A DNA stretch of 64,000 nucleotides from Legionellaceae bacterium (lineage in GTDB: Bacteria; Pseudomonadota; Gammaproteobacteria; Legionellales; Legionellaceae). How positions within the stretch are numbered: position 1 is the first letter of the stretch; each line of letters begins with the position of its first letter. The translations under genes were made by a program, and so were the position numbers. Positions 34,632 to 43,824 of this stretch are shown one piece after another. The notes below the pieces were generated by a model, which was given only the letters and a program-made list of their open reading frames with translations, searched no databases and was not told the origin of the DNA. The stretch is from the NCBI GenBank assembly GCA_029210085.1, contig JARGPP010000013.1:164719-228718 (forward strand), given 5' to 3'.

Positions 34632-35696
34632 ATGACTGTTGTTGCTCGTTTTGAAATTTCTTATCTACAAGTGCTCAATGAAAAAAGTGAATTAACCGCT
34701 CCGCTACCTGCGTTTGCGGCACAGAAAGAAACGCTCATTCATCTTTACAAAACCATGCTTCAAGCACGTTTATTTGATAAAAAAGCAATCGCGCTACAAC
34801 GCACGGGTCAAATGGGTACCTATGCTCCTATTAATACACAAGAGGCCATTTCAACGGCCATTGGGCATGCGCTAAAACCTAAAGATGTTTTTGCACCTTA
34901 TTATAGAGATTATGCAGCCCAATTTCAGCGCGGTGTCAAAATGTCTGAAATTCTTGCCTATTGGGGTGGAGATGAACGGGGCAGTCAATTTGACTGTAAA
35001 TCTCAAGACTTTCCAATTTGTGTTCCCATCGCTTCTCAGTGTTTGCATGCAACAGGTGCTGCATTTGCCTTTAAACATCGTAATGAACCACGTGTGGCTG
35101 TGACCTGTATTGGTGATGGTGGTACCTCTGAAGGTGATTTTTATGAAGCCTTAAATGCTGCAGGAGCTTGGAAGCTACCTGTTGTTTTTGTGGTCAATAA
35201 TAATCAATGGGCTATTTCTGTTCCTCTTGAACAACAAACCCGGTGCAAAACACTCGCTCAAAAAGCAATTGCTGCCGGCTTTGAAGGCATTCAAGTTGAT
35301 GGAAATGACATTCTTGCCATGCGAGAAGCCATGGGTGAAGCCATTGAAAAAGCACGACGTGGCGAAGGCCCTACCCTCATTGAAGCTTTAACTTATCGAC
35401 TTTCAGACCATACGACAGCTGATGATGCAACCCGATATCAACCCCTCGACGCTGTTGAAACAGCTAAAACACGTGAACCAATTGAGCGTTTTAAACGCTT
35501 TTTAGAAAAAGAGCAAGGCTGGGATGAAGCTCAAGATAAAGCCTTAACCCATCAGCTGAAAGCAGATATTGACGCAGCAGTTCAAGAATATTTAAATCGC
35601 ACGCCTCAACCTATAGAAAGCATATTTGATTATCACTATGCTGAGACTCCTCCGGAATTATTAGAACAACGTGAAGCCGCCAAGGAGGCACAATAA
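34632..35696 (+). CDS. pdhA: Pyruvate dehydrogenase E1 component, alpha subunit
   Basis: TPP-dependent decarboxylase half of the E1 heterotetramer. 354 residues from ATG 34632 (AAGGA upstream); a GTG one codon earlier is possible, and the open frame extends to 34524 without support. Motifs: LYKTMLQARLFDKKAIALQRTG, YYRDYAAQFQRGV, TGAAFAFKH, and the TPP/Mg motif GDGGTSEGDFYEALN followed by FVVNNNQWAISVP, with RLSDHTTADDATRY, the phosphorylation-loop region in eukaryotic homologues. First gene of pdhABC. The preference for pyruvate over branched-chain 2-oxoacids is inferred from overall similarity. Confidence 0.93.
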   Translation: MTVVARFEISYLQVLNEKSELTAPLPAFAAQKETLIHLYKTMLQARLFDKKAIALQRTGQMGTYAPINTQEAISTAIGHALKPKDVFAPYYRDYAAQFQRGVKMSEILAYWGGDERGSQFDCKSQDFPICVPIASQCLHATGAAFAFKHRNEPRVAVTCIGDGGTSEGDFYEALNAAGAWKLPVVFVVNNNQWAISVPLEQQTRCKTLAQKAIAAGFEGIQVDGNDILAMREAMGEAIEKARRGEGPTLIEALTYRLSDHTTADDATRYQPLDAVETAKTREPIERFKRFLEKEQGWDEAQDKALTHQLKADIDAAVQEYLNRTPQPIESIFDYHYAETPPELLEQREAAKEAQ

Positions 35697-35697
35697 T

Positions 35698-36672
35698 ATG
35701 TCTGACATTACCCTCCTTGAAGCGGTTACCCAAGCACTCGCCTACGAATTAAACATTGATAAAGACATCGTTATCTTTGGTGAGGATGTCGGCAAAAATG
35801 GCGGTGTTTTTCGTGCTACAGCAGGTTTACAAGAGCGTTTTGGTGAAAAACGCGTCTTTGACTCTCCACTTGCTGAGTCAATGATTGCAGGTCTTGCGAT
35901 TGGCATGTCCACACAAGGCTTAAAGCCTGTGGCTGAGTTTCAGTTTATGGGGTTTATTTACCCTGCACTGAACCAAATTATTTCACATGCAGCGCGCATG
36001 CGAAATCGCACGCGAGGACGCCTCAGTTGCCCCATTGTTTTTCGCGCACCATTCGGTGGTGGCATTCATGCACCAGAACACCACTCTGAAAGCACAGAAG
36101 CCTTATTTGCCCATATTCCAGGACTTCAAGTTGTGATTCCCTCATCGCCCAAACGCGCTTATGGATTATTACTTGCTGCCATGCGCAATCCTGACCCTGT
36201 TATTTTTCTAGAACCTAAACGCATTTATCGCCTGGTTAAGCAACCCGTTCCTGATAACGGCGAAGCTTTGCCTCTCGGCAAATGCTTTACCCTTAAAACA
36301 GGAGATGATGTAACCTTGATTAGTTGGGGCGCTAGCATGCATGAAACCCTGCAAGCAGCACGCACACTCGACAAAGAAGGCATTTCATGTGAAGTGATAG
36401 ATGTTGCGACTATTAAACCGCTTGATATAGAAACCATCTTAAATTCTGTTGAAAAAACAGGGCGCGCAGTGATTATTCATGAAGCGGCTAAATCTGGGGG
36501 AGTCGGTGCAGAAATTTCAGCCCAAATTATGGAAAATAGCCTAGACACTTTGCTAGCTCCTGTACAGCGCGTAACAGGCTATGATGTGACCATGCCTTAT
36601 TTTCAACTCGAGAAACATTATTTACCTAGCGTTGCACGTATTACCGAAAGCGTGCAGAGCATTCTGGCATAA
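35698..36672 (+). CDS. pdhB: Pyruvate dehydrogenase E1 component, beta subunit
   Basis: Transketolase-like partner of PdhA. 324 residues from the ATG at 35698, which follows an AAGGAGG site inside the pdhA end; an in-frame start 27 bases earlier is unlikely. Motifs: VIFGEDVGKNGGVFRAT, FDSPLAESMIAGLAIGMS, PVAEFQFMGFIYPALNQI, PIVFRAPFGGGIHAPEHHSES, DPVIFLEPKRIYR and GYDVTMPYFQLEKHYLP. Complete. Confidence 0.95.
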   Translation: MSDITLLEAVTQALAYELNIDKDIVIFGEDVGKNGGVFRATAGLQERFGEKRVFDSPLAESMIAGLAIGMSTQGLKPVAEFQFMGFIYPALNQIISHAARMRNRTRGRLSCPIVFRAPFGGGIHAPEHHSESTEALFAHIPGLQVVIPSSPKRAYGLLLAAMRNPDPVIFLEPKRIYRLVKQPVPDNGEALPLGKCFTLKTGDDVTLISWGASMHETLQAARTLDKEGISCEVIDVATIKPLDIETILNSVEKTGRAVIIHEAAKSGGVGAEISAQIMENSLDTLLAPVQRVTGYDVTMPYFQLEKHYLPSVARITESVQSILA

Positions 36673-36698
36673 TTTATTAAGGTATAAGTGGAGTAATC

Positions 36699-37805
36699 AT
36701 GACTATTTTTAACTTACCCGATTTAGGCGAAGGTTTACCTGATGCTGAAATTCACGAGTGGTTCGTCAAAGAAGGAGACGAAGTTCAATTAGACCAACCG
36801 CTTGTTTCCATGGAAACCGCTAAAGCTGTTGTGGATGTACCCTGTCCTCAGGCTGGTGTTATTGAAAAATTATTTGGACAATCTGGCGATATTATTAAAA
36901 CGGGCGATCCACTCGCCGCTTTCGTAAAAGAACAATCAACACAAAATGAAGACAAAGGTACGGTGGTTGGCACACTTGAAGAAAGTACTGATAACTTTGA
37001 AGATAACTTTATTATTGGCTCATCTTCACCCTCTTCACGGGTTAAAACAACGCCTGCCGCACGCCTTCGTGCCAAAAAGCTGAGCATTGATTTAAAAACA
37101 ATAACCGGCACAGGCACTGATGGTCTTGTGACTATTGACGATGTCGAGGCTGAAGCTAAAAAACAGGCAACTCCACCTGAGGGGTTTGAGCCTTTGCGTG
37201 GAGTTCGCCGGGCTATGCTGAGCAGCATGGTTGAATCACATCAAACCGTTGTTCCTGTTAGCATTTTTGATGAGGCTGATGTATCAGCCTGGATTGGAAA
37301 GGATGATATTACAGTACGACTCATTCGTGCTATTTGTGACGCGGCTAAAACAGAACCGGCTTTAAATGCCTGGTTTGATACTCAACATGGCGCACGTAAG
37401 TGTTTTGACGCCGTACATTTAGGCCTTGCTATGGATAATGCGGATGGCTTATTTGTACCTGTTATTCACAATGCTCAATCAGAAAACAATGAAACACTGC
37501 GCAAACAAATCAATGCATTTAAAGTAAGTGTACAAGAGCGTACGGTTCCGGCAGAAAAACTCACAGGCTCCACCATTACACTGTCCAATTTTGGAAAATT
37601 TTCAGGTCGTTTTGCAAGCCCTATTATTGTTCCGCCGAATGTTGCAATTCTTGCTGTCGGCCGACTCTATGAAGGCGTTAAAAGCGACAAAGGTGAAATC
37701 CGTTCATGTCACCTACTGCCACTTTCTTTAAGCTTTGATCATCGCGCTGTAACCGGTGGCGAGGCAACACGCTTTTTAGGGTGTGTTATTCAATCACTGC
37801 TTTAA
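36699..37805 (+). CDS. pdhC: Dihydrolipoamide acetyltransferase (E2) of pyruvate dehydrogenase
   Basis: Core acyltransferase of the complex, 368 residues. One N-terminal lipoyl domain (FNLPDLGEGLPDAEI, lipoylated Lys in METAKAVVDV), an acidic/Ser linker, an E3-binding domain (TTPAARLRAKKLSIDL, GTGTDGLVTIDDVEA), and a catalytic domain with VPVSIFDEADVS, GSTITLSNFGKF and the active-site SFDHRAVTGGEA (His-x-x-x-Asp-type HRAVTG). The catalytic domain is shorter than usual. A good GGAG ribosome site precedes the ATG. No E3 (lpd) gene is attached; the E3 must come from elsewhere. Confidence 0.94.
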   Translation: MTIFNLPDLGEGLPDAEIHEWFVKEGDEVQLDQPLVSMETAKAVVDVPCPQAGVIEKLFGQSGDIIKTGDPLAAFVKEQSTQNEDKGTVVGTLEESTDNFEDNFIIGSSSPSSRVKTTPAARLRAKKLSIDLKTITGTGTDGLVTIDDVEAEAKKQATPPEGFEPLRGVRRAMLSSMVESHQTVVPVSIFDEADVSAWIGKDDITVRLIRAICDAAKTEPALNAWFDTQHGARKCFDAVHLGLAMDNADGLFVPVIHNAQSENNETLRKQINAFKVSVQERTVPAEKLTGSTITLSNFGKFSGRFASPIIVPPNVAILAVGRLYEGVKSDKGEIRSCHLLPLSLSFDHRAVTGGEATRFLGCVIQSLL

Positions 37806-37821
37806 ACAAACATATTATGAT

Positions 37822-37864
37822 GCCGTACTCAGTTTTACTGAAGCTGAGCACGGTATATTTTTAT
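37822..37864 (+). terminator. Rho-independent terminator of pdhABC
   Basis: CCGT-A-CTCAG and CTGAG-CA-CGG pair across an 11-base loop, with TATATTTTTATT directly after, 17 bases downstream of the pdhC stop. The stem has small bulges, so this is a reasonable but not perfect terminator. Confidence 0.65.
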
Positions 37865-37960
37865 TAGAGAAAGCACCTACTCCTTTTATTGTGCTTTACA
37901 AGCCGAAGTAAGTTACAAAAGAAAAACGAGTCGTCACTATTTTTTTACACACCAGGATTA

Positions 37961-39076
37961 TCAAGATATCATAACGGATTCAAAAAGAGTCAATACTTTG
38001 GGCATGTTGCGCCGTCCAAACCCAATACGAAAATGATTGCTTTTATAATCATAAACTGAGGCTGGCATCAATAATATGCCATGCTTTTCAACAAGCCTTT
38101 TGCAAAGTAAATCACTGGATTCATCTGAAAGATAATTGACAAATCCAATACAACCACCCTCCGGTTTCACCCACTGAAACTTATCTGAGAATTTTGAGAA
38201 AAACACCTCTAGCAACGCAAGATTATGCTTCACAATCAGGTTACTTTTATCCAAAAAATAATGCTTATTACGCAAAGCAATCAAACTCAAAATTTCAGAT
38301 GGTGCACTGTTACAAATAGAAGCATAATCTTTCATTTGCTTAATATGCTGTAGCAGCGGTTTATTTTGACATGCAATCCACCCAACTCGTAAACCAGGCA
38401 TACCAAATGCCTTACTCATAACACCTAACGACAATGCTTTGGGATACACATCAGCCGCAGGGCTTGCCCATGATTCCGTTGGTGAACCAAGATAACGGTA
38501 GACTTCGTCAGAAAAAAGCCAAATACCATACTCATCCAGTAATTTAACTAAATCTTTCAGTGCTTGCTGCGAGATAATTTGCCCTGAAGGATTATGAGGA
38601 AAATTCATCACAAGACATTTCGTATTTGATTGTATGGCTTGCTTAATATCATCAAGACAAATTTGCCATTTATTGGATTCATCTAACTCAAGTGTTGTTA
38701 CCTCACACCCTTTAATTTTAGGAATTTCTTTCAATGATTGATAACAAGGCGTTAAAACAATCACATGATCTTCAGGCTCACATAACGCATATAATGCACA
38801 ATAAATACCTTCTTCTGCGCCAGCAAAACATAAGATATTATCTGTCATCATATTCTCATACATTACTTCTGCAATCCTACTTCTCAATGCAGGGTACCCG
38901 AATGGCTCCGTATATTTAAGCTCTAAGGTGTTCCATAAATTTTGCTCTTCTTGATTAGCCAAACTTATGACTTCTGACATTGCTACACTTTCTGCATCAG
39001 AACAACAGAGCAAATGAGGTGCACTAAACTCATATTGTGTAAGATACTCCTCTAATTTAAAAAGATTGATACTCAC
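37961..39076 (-). CDS. PLP-dependent aminotransferase, class I/II
   Basis: Fold-type I aminotransferase of 371 residues. The start is GTG at 39074-39076: GGAG stands 8 bases before it and GTGA overlaps the regulator stop by 4 bases. Motifs: YTEPFGYPALRSRIAEVM, FAGAEEGIYCAL, VMNFPHNPSGQII (Asn and Pro that flank PLP), WLFSDEVYRYLG (Asp-Glu-x-Tyr), the Schiff-base Lys in SLGVMSKAFGMPGLRVGW, and the carboxylate Arg in NHFRIGFGRRNM. The enzyme resembles aminotransferases annotated as capreomycidine-synthase-like, but substrate is unknown. It is cotranscribed with the regulator. Confidence 0.88.
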   Translation of the reverse strand: MSINLFKLEEYLTQYEFSAPHLLCCSDAESVAMSEVISLANQEEQNLWNTLELKYTEPFGYPALRSRIAEVMYENMMTDNILCFAGAEEGIYCALYALCEPEDHVIVLTPCYQSLKEIPKIKGCEVTTLELDESNKWQICLDDIKQAIQSNTKCLVMNFPHNPSGQIISQQALKDLVKLLDEYGIWLFSDEVYRYLGSPTESWASPAADVYPKALSLGVMSKAFGMPGLRVGWIACQNKPLLQHIKQMKDYASICNSAPSEILSLIALRNKHYFLDKSNLIVKHNLALLEVFFSKFSDKFQWVKPEGGCIGFVNYLSDESSDLLCKRLVEKHGILLMPASVYDYKSNHFRIGFGRRNMPKVLTLFESVMIS

Positions 39077-39660
39077 TCTATTTTTCTCCAAGATTTTAAA
39101 TAGTTGAAAATTGTGGCACGTCCCATTTTCAATACATTCGCAATGTAATCTGCTGCATTTTTTTCTACGAAGGCTCCTTGTTGAAACAAATAATGCACCA
39201 CGTCTTTTTTCTGTTTTTGAGTAAGACCATCAAAATTCCATGCTTTTTCATTCAAATAGGTATGAATCACAACATGCAACTTTTCTTGCCAATCTTGTCT
39301 AAACAAGCTATTCGGCATGCTCGGCTCATGAGACATTGTGAACAATTCGCTAAATTTCTGGATTTGTTTAAATATGGATATATCGCAGTTCATGCAGATT
39401 AAGAACGCGTCATCAACAGGAACCGATATTGATTTAATCAGTCGACCATCAAAATTTAACTTTGGATAAGTAATGTGCGAAAGATCGTTTTCTAGCTCCT
39501 CACGATTCAGCAAAGAAGCATCACCAACACAACGATTAGATAGCTTTCCTTCAATAAAGCAAATGTTACCCGATTCTAAATCATGAATAACAATTTCAAG
39601 CAATGGATCCAAAAGTAGCACAGCTGCATTTAAAACGGGTATGTAGTGTGAAAAACCCAT
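39073..39660 (-). CDS. YheO/DauR-type transcriptional regulator (PAS-like + HTH)
   Basis: 195 residues. The N-terminal YheO-like PAS domain has LDPLLEIVIHDLESGNICFIEGKLSNR in pieces, VGDASLLN and an ISVPVDDAFLICMNCD strand pair. The C-terminal HTH has FDGLTQKQKKDVVHYLFQQGAF, KNAADYIANVLKMGRATIFNYLK, the pattern of the HTH_22/DauR family. Family members often respond to small ligands such as amino acids. Because its stop overlaps the aminotransferase start, it likely controls that gene and perhaps itself. Confidence 0.85.
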   Translation of the reverse strand: MGFSHYIPVLNAAVLLLDPLLEIVIHDLESGNICFIEGKLSNRCVGDASLLNREELENDLSHITYPKLNFDGRLIKSISVPVDDAFLICMNCDISIFKQIQKFSELFTMSHEPSMPNSLFRQDWQEKLHVVIHTYLNEKAWNFDGLTQKQKKDVVHYLFQQGAFVEKNAADYIANVLKMGRATIFNYLKSWRKIE

Positions 39661-40062
39661 GAAACACCTTAAAGTATAAAAAACAAATTATATATACTTT
39701 TAAGTATAAAACAATCCTTGCTTGGTTTTATTTGATTCAAAAAAGCATTTGCCTTGTTATAGACCATGAACGGTTAAATACCCGATTCTCATCGGGGCTA
39801 AGCAACGCTTTTTTTTAAGCTAAGATAATTTTTTAGAGATATTTCGCCACACATTTATTAGGGGATTAACGAACAGTCTAACCTATATCGTCCAGAGTGT
39901 GACGAAGTAACGACCGCATGATTTATATTATTTAAATAATTATGCTGCATTGAGGTTATCTACTTTGCATGTTTACAGAAGAAGATAGAATATTAAGCTT
40001 TCTGCAAACAATAAGTGATGTCATCTACAGAAAGCTCAATGTAACAAATCAATTAAAACGTT
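39661..40062. other. Intergenic region with a perfect small hairpin
   Basis: About 400 bases without a supported gene. It holds CCCGAT-TCTC-ATCGGG (39781-39796) followed 12 bases later by eight T residues (39809-39816), which could end a short plus-strand RNA. A 33-codon frame (ATG at 39970, MFTEEDRILSF...) exists but has only a distant GAGG and no family. The regulator promoter should lie at the left end. Confidence 0.45.
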
Positions 40063-42123
40063 TTATTTAGAAGCTGGCTTATCACCAATCCCTTGATCCG
40101 CTTTAAAGCGCTCACCATATTGTGTTTCAAGCGCTGCAAACGAGGCATTTAACTTATCTTGTCCAAATGCTTTTGCATAATGCATTGGTCCACCTCTAAA
40201 TGGCGCAAACCCTGTACCAAAAATCATACCTGCATCCAACAAATCAGCATCGGCGACAACATGCTCTCGAAGGCATGCAGCTGCTTCATTCACCATACGT
40301 AAAATTAAACGATGTGCAATTTCTTCATGATGTGAACTCGCCTCTTGCTTTAGTACTGCTTTATTTTTAACAGGCTTCCCTTGCTTATATTGATAAAATC
40401 CTTTGCCAGACTTACGACCTAAATAGCCTTTTTTCACCATTTCACCAATACGCTTAGGAACACCCCCACCATAATGGGCCGTTAAATTCTCAGCAACAGC
40501 TAAACAAACATCTAAGCCGACTGTATCAGCAAGTTCTACAGGACCCATCATCATACCAAACGCCTTAGCAGCTTCATCAATGACTTCTGGCGCATAGCCA
40601 TCTTCGAGTAGCTGAATACACTCTAACAAATAAGGCATGAGTACGCGATTCACCAAAAACCCTGGACTTGATTTAACAGGCAGGGGTAAGCGTGAAATTT
40701 GATTCACAAATGCCGCTGCATCATCAGCAACTCGAGACAGTGTTTTTTCTGCACTAACAATCTCAACCAACTCCATACGAGATACAGGATTAAAAAAGTG
40801 AATACCCACTAAGCGTCCTGGCTTTTTCATGACCGCACTGATTTCATCAAGTGGAATACTTGAGGTATTGGTCGCTAAAATTGCTTCAGGTTTTGCAACC
40901 GCTTCAGCATGTTTAAAAATATCTTGTTTGACTTCAAGGTTTTCAAAAACAGCTTCAATGATCACGTCAGCTTTTTTTAATCCATGCCCTTCTGGATCAG
41001 GAATCAATCTGTCTTGAGCCGCCTGAATGAGGCGTGGCTTTTTAAGTGTTTTCTTAAATAACGTCTGAGCACGCCCTATCGCTGGCGCAATTTGTGCGTA
41101 CGTTTGATCTTGCAACGTCACGCGCAAACCTTGCTTTGCGCACCACGCGGCAATATCTCCACCCATAACACCTGCACCAATCACATGTACATGATTTGCT
41201 TTAAATTTTGAGGCTTTTGCAAAGCCTTTCATGCGTTCTCGCAATAAAAAAAGACGGATTAGGTTTTTGGCTGTATCTCCTTCTGTCACTAGTTGAACAA
41301 CTGAATCGGCTTCTTTTCGATAAGCACGTTCATCAAACCCACTCTCTTTTTCCCAAAAATCAATCACTGAAAAAGGGGCAGGATAATGTGCTTGACGTGC
41401 TTTTTTGGCAACTTCACGTCGCAAAATTTTTGCCATCAACACACGAACAGGCGTATATTTATCAAGGCTTTGCAAGACTGAAGGTTTATGTTTTGGAGGC
41501 TTATTTTGAATAAAGTAAATAGCTGCACGTTTTAATTGCCGAAGCGGTACGACATCATCAACCAGGCCTAATTTTTTTGCTTTTTTAGCACGAAGCATCG
41601 CGCCGGTTAAAATTACCTGAGACAAGGCATTAAAACCACCAATTAATCGCGGCAAGCGCACAACTCCCCCCCAACCAGGATGAATTCCAAGCAAAATTTC
41701 AGGTAATCCTAAGCGCGTATCATCACTATCTGTTGCAATACGATAGTCACATGCTAAAGCAAGTTCCATACCGCCACCCAAACAAAATCCGTCAATCATC
41801 GCAACCGTTGGTATTTTAAGGCTCTCAAGACGTGAAAATACAGCCTGCCCTTTGTGTAAAAACGCTTCCGCGCGCTCAGAAGTATCTAATCCTGAAAAAG
41901 TTTTAACGTCAGCACCGGCAATAAACCCTTTGTCTTTACATGAATAAATAACGAGCCCTTTCGCATCACTCGTAGTGACATCTGAAATATCTTGTAATAG
42001 TGTATTGAGTTCATCCAGCACTTCATCATTAATACTATTTGTGCCCATGCCCTGCCTATCGAGTCCAAGCCAAATAATATTGTCAGCATCTTTTGTTAGC
42101 TTCCATTGTTTTTCATTACGCAT
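40063..42123 (-). CDS. Multifunctional fatty-acid oxidation alpha subunit (FadB/FadJ-like)
   Basis: Enoyl-CoA hydratase plus 3-hydroxyacyl-CoA dehydrogenase, 686 residues from ATG at 42123 with GGAGG 8 bases upstream. The crotonase domain (1-190) has KGFIAGADVKTF and IDGFCLGGGMELALACDYRIATD with LGLPEILLGIHPGWGG, providing the oxyanion hole and both catalytic Glu. The dehydrogenase part has HVIGAGVMGGDIAAWCAKQG (NAD fold), ATNTSSIPL, GIHFFNPVSRMELVEIV (catalytic His) and NRVLMPYLLE. Slightly shorter than E. coli FadB/FadJ. It overlaps the thiolase gene by 8 bases. Electrons presumably pass to EtfAB. Confidence 0.93.
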   Translation of the reverse strand: MRNEKQWKLTKDADNIIWLGLDRQGMGTNSINDEVLDELNTLLQDISDVTTSDAKGLVIYSCKDKGFIAGADVKTFSGLDTSERAEAFLHKGQAVFSRLESLKIPTVAMIDGFCLGGGMELALACDYRIATDSDDTRLGLPEILLGIHPGWGGVVRLPRLIGGFNALSQVILTGAMLRAKKAKKLGLVDDVVPLRQLKRAAIYFIQNKPPKHKPSVLQSLDKYTPVRVLMAKILRREVAKKARQAHYPAPFSVIDFWEKESGFDERAYRKEADSVVQLVTEGDTAKNLIRLFLLRERMKGFAKASKFKANHVHVIGAGVMGGDIAAWCAKQGLRVTLQDQTYAQIAPAIGRAQTLFKKTLKKPRLIQAAQDRLIPDPEGHGLKKADVIIEAVFENLEVKQDIFKHAEAVAKPEAILATNTSSIPLDEISAVMKKPGRLVGIHFFNPVSRMELVEIVSAEKTLSRVADDAAAFVNQISRLPLPVKSSPGFLVNRVLMPYLLECIQLLEDGYAPEVIDEAAKAFGMMMGPVELADTVGLDVCLAVAENLTAHYGGGVPKRIGEMVKKGYLGRKSGKGFYQYKQGKPVKNKAVLKQEASSHHEEIAHRLILRMVNEAAACLREHVVADADLLDAGMIFGTGFAPFRGGPMHYAKAFGQDKLNASFAALETQYGERFKADQGIGDKPASK

Positions 42124-43438
42124 TATCACTCACCTCCGTTGTGCGCTCGAGGTACATCGCGCCCCCTTGACCACCACCAATACAAATAGACGCCATACCA
42201 CGCGTACCTCCACTCTTTTCTAAAGCTTGGAGCACATGTAAAACAATACGTGCTCCACTCGCCCCAATAGGATGTCCTGCAGCAATAGCGCCTCCATCTT
42301 GATTTAAACGCTCTCTCAGTGGTGAACCAAGAGCACTTGAAAGCCCTAACTCTTCTTTGGAATATGCTTCATCATCAAAAGCACTCAAACACGCAAGCAC
42401 TTGTGCTGCAAACGCTTCATTGATTTCAAAAGCATCCATATCAGCAGGTTTAATACCTTGACGTGTGCATATAGGCGCTACCGCATGTACAGGTCCAAGC
42501 CCCATTTGAGACGGATCAAGTGCAGCCCATTCAGAATCCACAATTCGCCCAATGACCGATAATTTATGCTTTTTCACAGCATCTGCACTTGCAAGCAATA
42601 ATAGACAAGCGCCATCTGTAATTTGCGAGCTATTGCCAGCGGTCACCATGCCATACTTCTTATCAAAAAAAGGCCTTAATTTAGCAAGCTTCTCAGGCGT
42701 TGAGTCTGTTCTGGCTCCATCATCTTTTTCATATGCTCGGCCTTTTTTATCAATAATAGGAATGACTTCGTTCATTTGATTATCAGCATATGCTTTTAAT
42801 AAATTAGCGTGGCTTTCTGCGGCAAAAACATCCATTTGCTCACGTGTAATATTAAATTTATAAGCGAGTTTCTCTGCCGTCTGCCCCATGTTAAGTCCTA
42901 CAATGGGATCCGTTAAACCACGCATGAGCGCAATTACTGGCGCTAAAAAAGAAGGGCGTATTTTAGGAAGTAAAGCCATGCGTTGCGACATGTTTTTTGC
43001 CATAAACCATTGGCCAAGCCAAGCGGTCATTTTTGCATTAAACAATAAAGGTGCTCGACTCATGGCGTCTGTTCCGCCTGCAAGCACTAAATCACTCTGT
43101 CCACTTGCAATCTGGAGCGCTGCGTTATCAATGGCTTGCATACCTGAGGCACAATTCCGCATCACCGTAAACGCAGGTACTTGATGGCCACAACCCAACC
43201 GCAAAGCAATCACACGTGCTATATTGGCTTCATCAGGACTTGGCATTGCCGAACCAATAATGACATGATCTAAATCACTGGGTAAAAAAGGCTGACGAAT
43301 GAGTAAACTCTCACCCGCTGAAACAGCTAAATCAGATGCACTAAATGCTCCAATGCCTTTTGCCTTTAAAAATGGAGTACGGGCCCCATCCACAACATAG
43401 ACCGCTTTACCGGTTAAATTTGATTGAGATTTTTTCAT
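42116..43438 (-). CDS. Acetyl-CoA acyltransferase (3-ketoacyl-CoA thiolase)
   Basis: 440 residues from the ATG at 43436-43438 (AGGAG upstream), thiolytic partner of the preceding alpha subunit. Motifs: VVDGARTPFLKAKG, the nucleophile Cys in TVMRNCASGMQAIDNA, AGGTDAMSRAPLL, VTAGNSSQITDGA, EINEAFAAQVLA (His replaced by Asn in the NEAF motif as usual), GGAIAAGHPIGASGARI with the catalytic His, and ASICIGGGQGGAMYLER with the second Cys. The roughly 440-residue length and gene order resemble FadI and trifunctional-enzyme beta subunits. Confidence 0.94.
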   Translation of the reverse strand: MKKSQSNLTGKAVYVVDGARTPFLKAKGIGAFSASDLAVSAGESLLIRQPFLPSDLDHVIIGSAMPSPDEANIARVIALRLGCGHQVPAFTVMRNCASGMQAIDNAALQIASGQSDLVLAGGTDAMSRAPLLFNAKMTAWLGQWFMAKNMSQRMALLPKIRPSFLAPVIALMRGLTDPIVGLNMGQTAEKLAYKFNITREQMDVFAAESHANLLKAYADNQMNEVIPIIDKKGRAYEKDDGARTDSTPEKLAKLRPFFDKKYGMVTAGNSSQITDGACLLLLASADAVKKHKLSVIGRIVDSEWAALDPSQMGLGPVHAVAPICTRQGIKPADMDAFEINEAFAAQVLACLSAFDDEAYSKEELGLSSALGSPLRERLNQDGGAIAAGHPIGASGARIVLHVLQALEKSGGTRGMASICIGGGQGGAMYLERTTEVSDNA

Positions 43439-43538
43439 TTTGTCTCCTGACAAAGCTTTTCCCAAGAATAAATAGTCCAGATAGAACCATACATGACTTT
43501 TAACTTTTTTTTAACACTTCATAAATTAAAATACTTAG

Positions 43539-43566
43539 TTGACCGCTCGAAAATTACTGATATACT
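43539..43566 (+). promoter_or_regulatory. Sigma-70 type promoter of the tRNA genes
   Basis: TTGACC (43539-43544) and TATACT (43561-43566) with a 16-base spacer, 15 bases before the tRNA-Ser gene. This is close to the consensus -35/-10 pair and well placed for both tRNAs. Confidence 0.75.
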
Positions 43567-43580
43567 GTCGCAGCAATATT

Positions 43581-43673
43581 GGAGAGGTGGCCGAGTGGCT
43601 GAAGGCGCTCCCCTGCTAAGGGAGTATGGGGGCAAAACCTCCATCGAGGGTTCGAATCCCTCTCTCTCCGCCA
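43581..43673 (+). tRNA. tRNA-Ser(GCU), CCA encoded
   Basis: Class II tRNA with acceptor GGAGAGG/TCTCTCC, D-arm GCCGAGTGGCTGAAGGC, anticodon loop CTGCTAA (GCT at 43615-43617), a long variable arm, T-arm GGTTCGAATCC and an encoded CCA (43671-43673). It reads the serine codons AGC/AGU. Confidence 0.95.
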
Positions 43674-43683
43674 AAAGCAATGT

Positions 43684-43760
43684 GCGCCCGTAGCTCAGTT
43701 GGATAGAGTATCTGGCTACGAACCAGAGGGTCGGAGGTTCGAATCCTTCCGGGCGCACCA
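43684..43760 (+). tRNA. tRNA-Arg(ACG), CCA encoded
   Basis: Acceptor GCGCCCG/CGGGCGC, D-arm GCTCAGTTGGATAGAGT, anticodon loop CTACGAA (ACG at 43718-43720, to be deaminated to ICG by TadA), T-arm GGTTCGAATCC and terminal CCA. It stands 10 bases after tRNA-Ser, so both probably share one primary transcript. Confidence 0.95.
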
Positions 43761-43824
43761 TTTTCATTGGGTCTTTCCCATTTGAGCGGCACCCATTTAA
43801 CAACACAACACCCTAAAACATAAG

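Noticed and set aside
36848..37228. Minus-strand open frame inside pdhC
   Set aside because: It is opposite the lipoyl and E3-binding domains; Ser/Val-rich shadow only.
41208..41513. Plus-strand open frame within the fatty-acid oxidation alpha subunit gene
   Set aside because: Shadow of a strongly conserved gene; no ribosome site or motif.
43519..43806. Minus-strand open frame across the two tRNA genes (contains EGFEPP-type text)
   Set aside because: This is the well-known artefact of translating the antisense of tRNA genes; the tRNAs explain the sequence fully.
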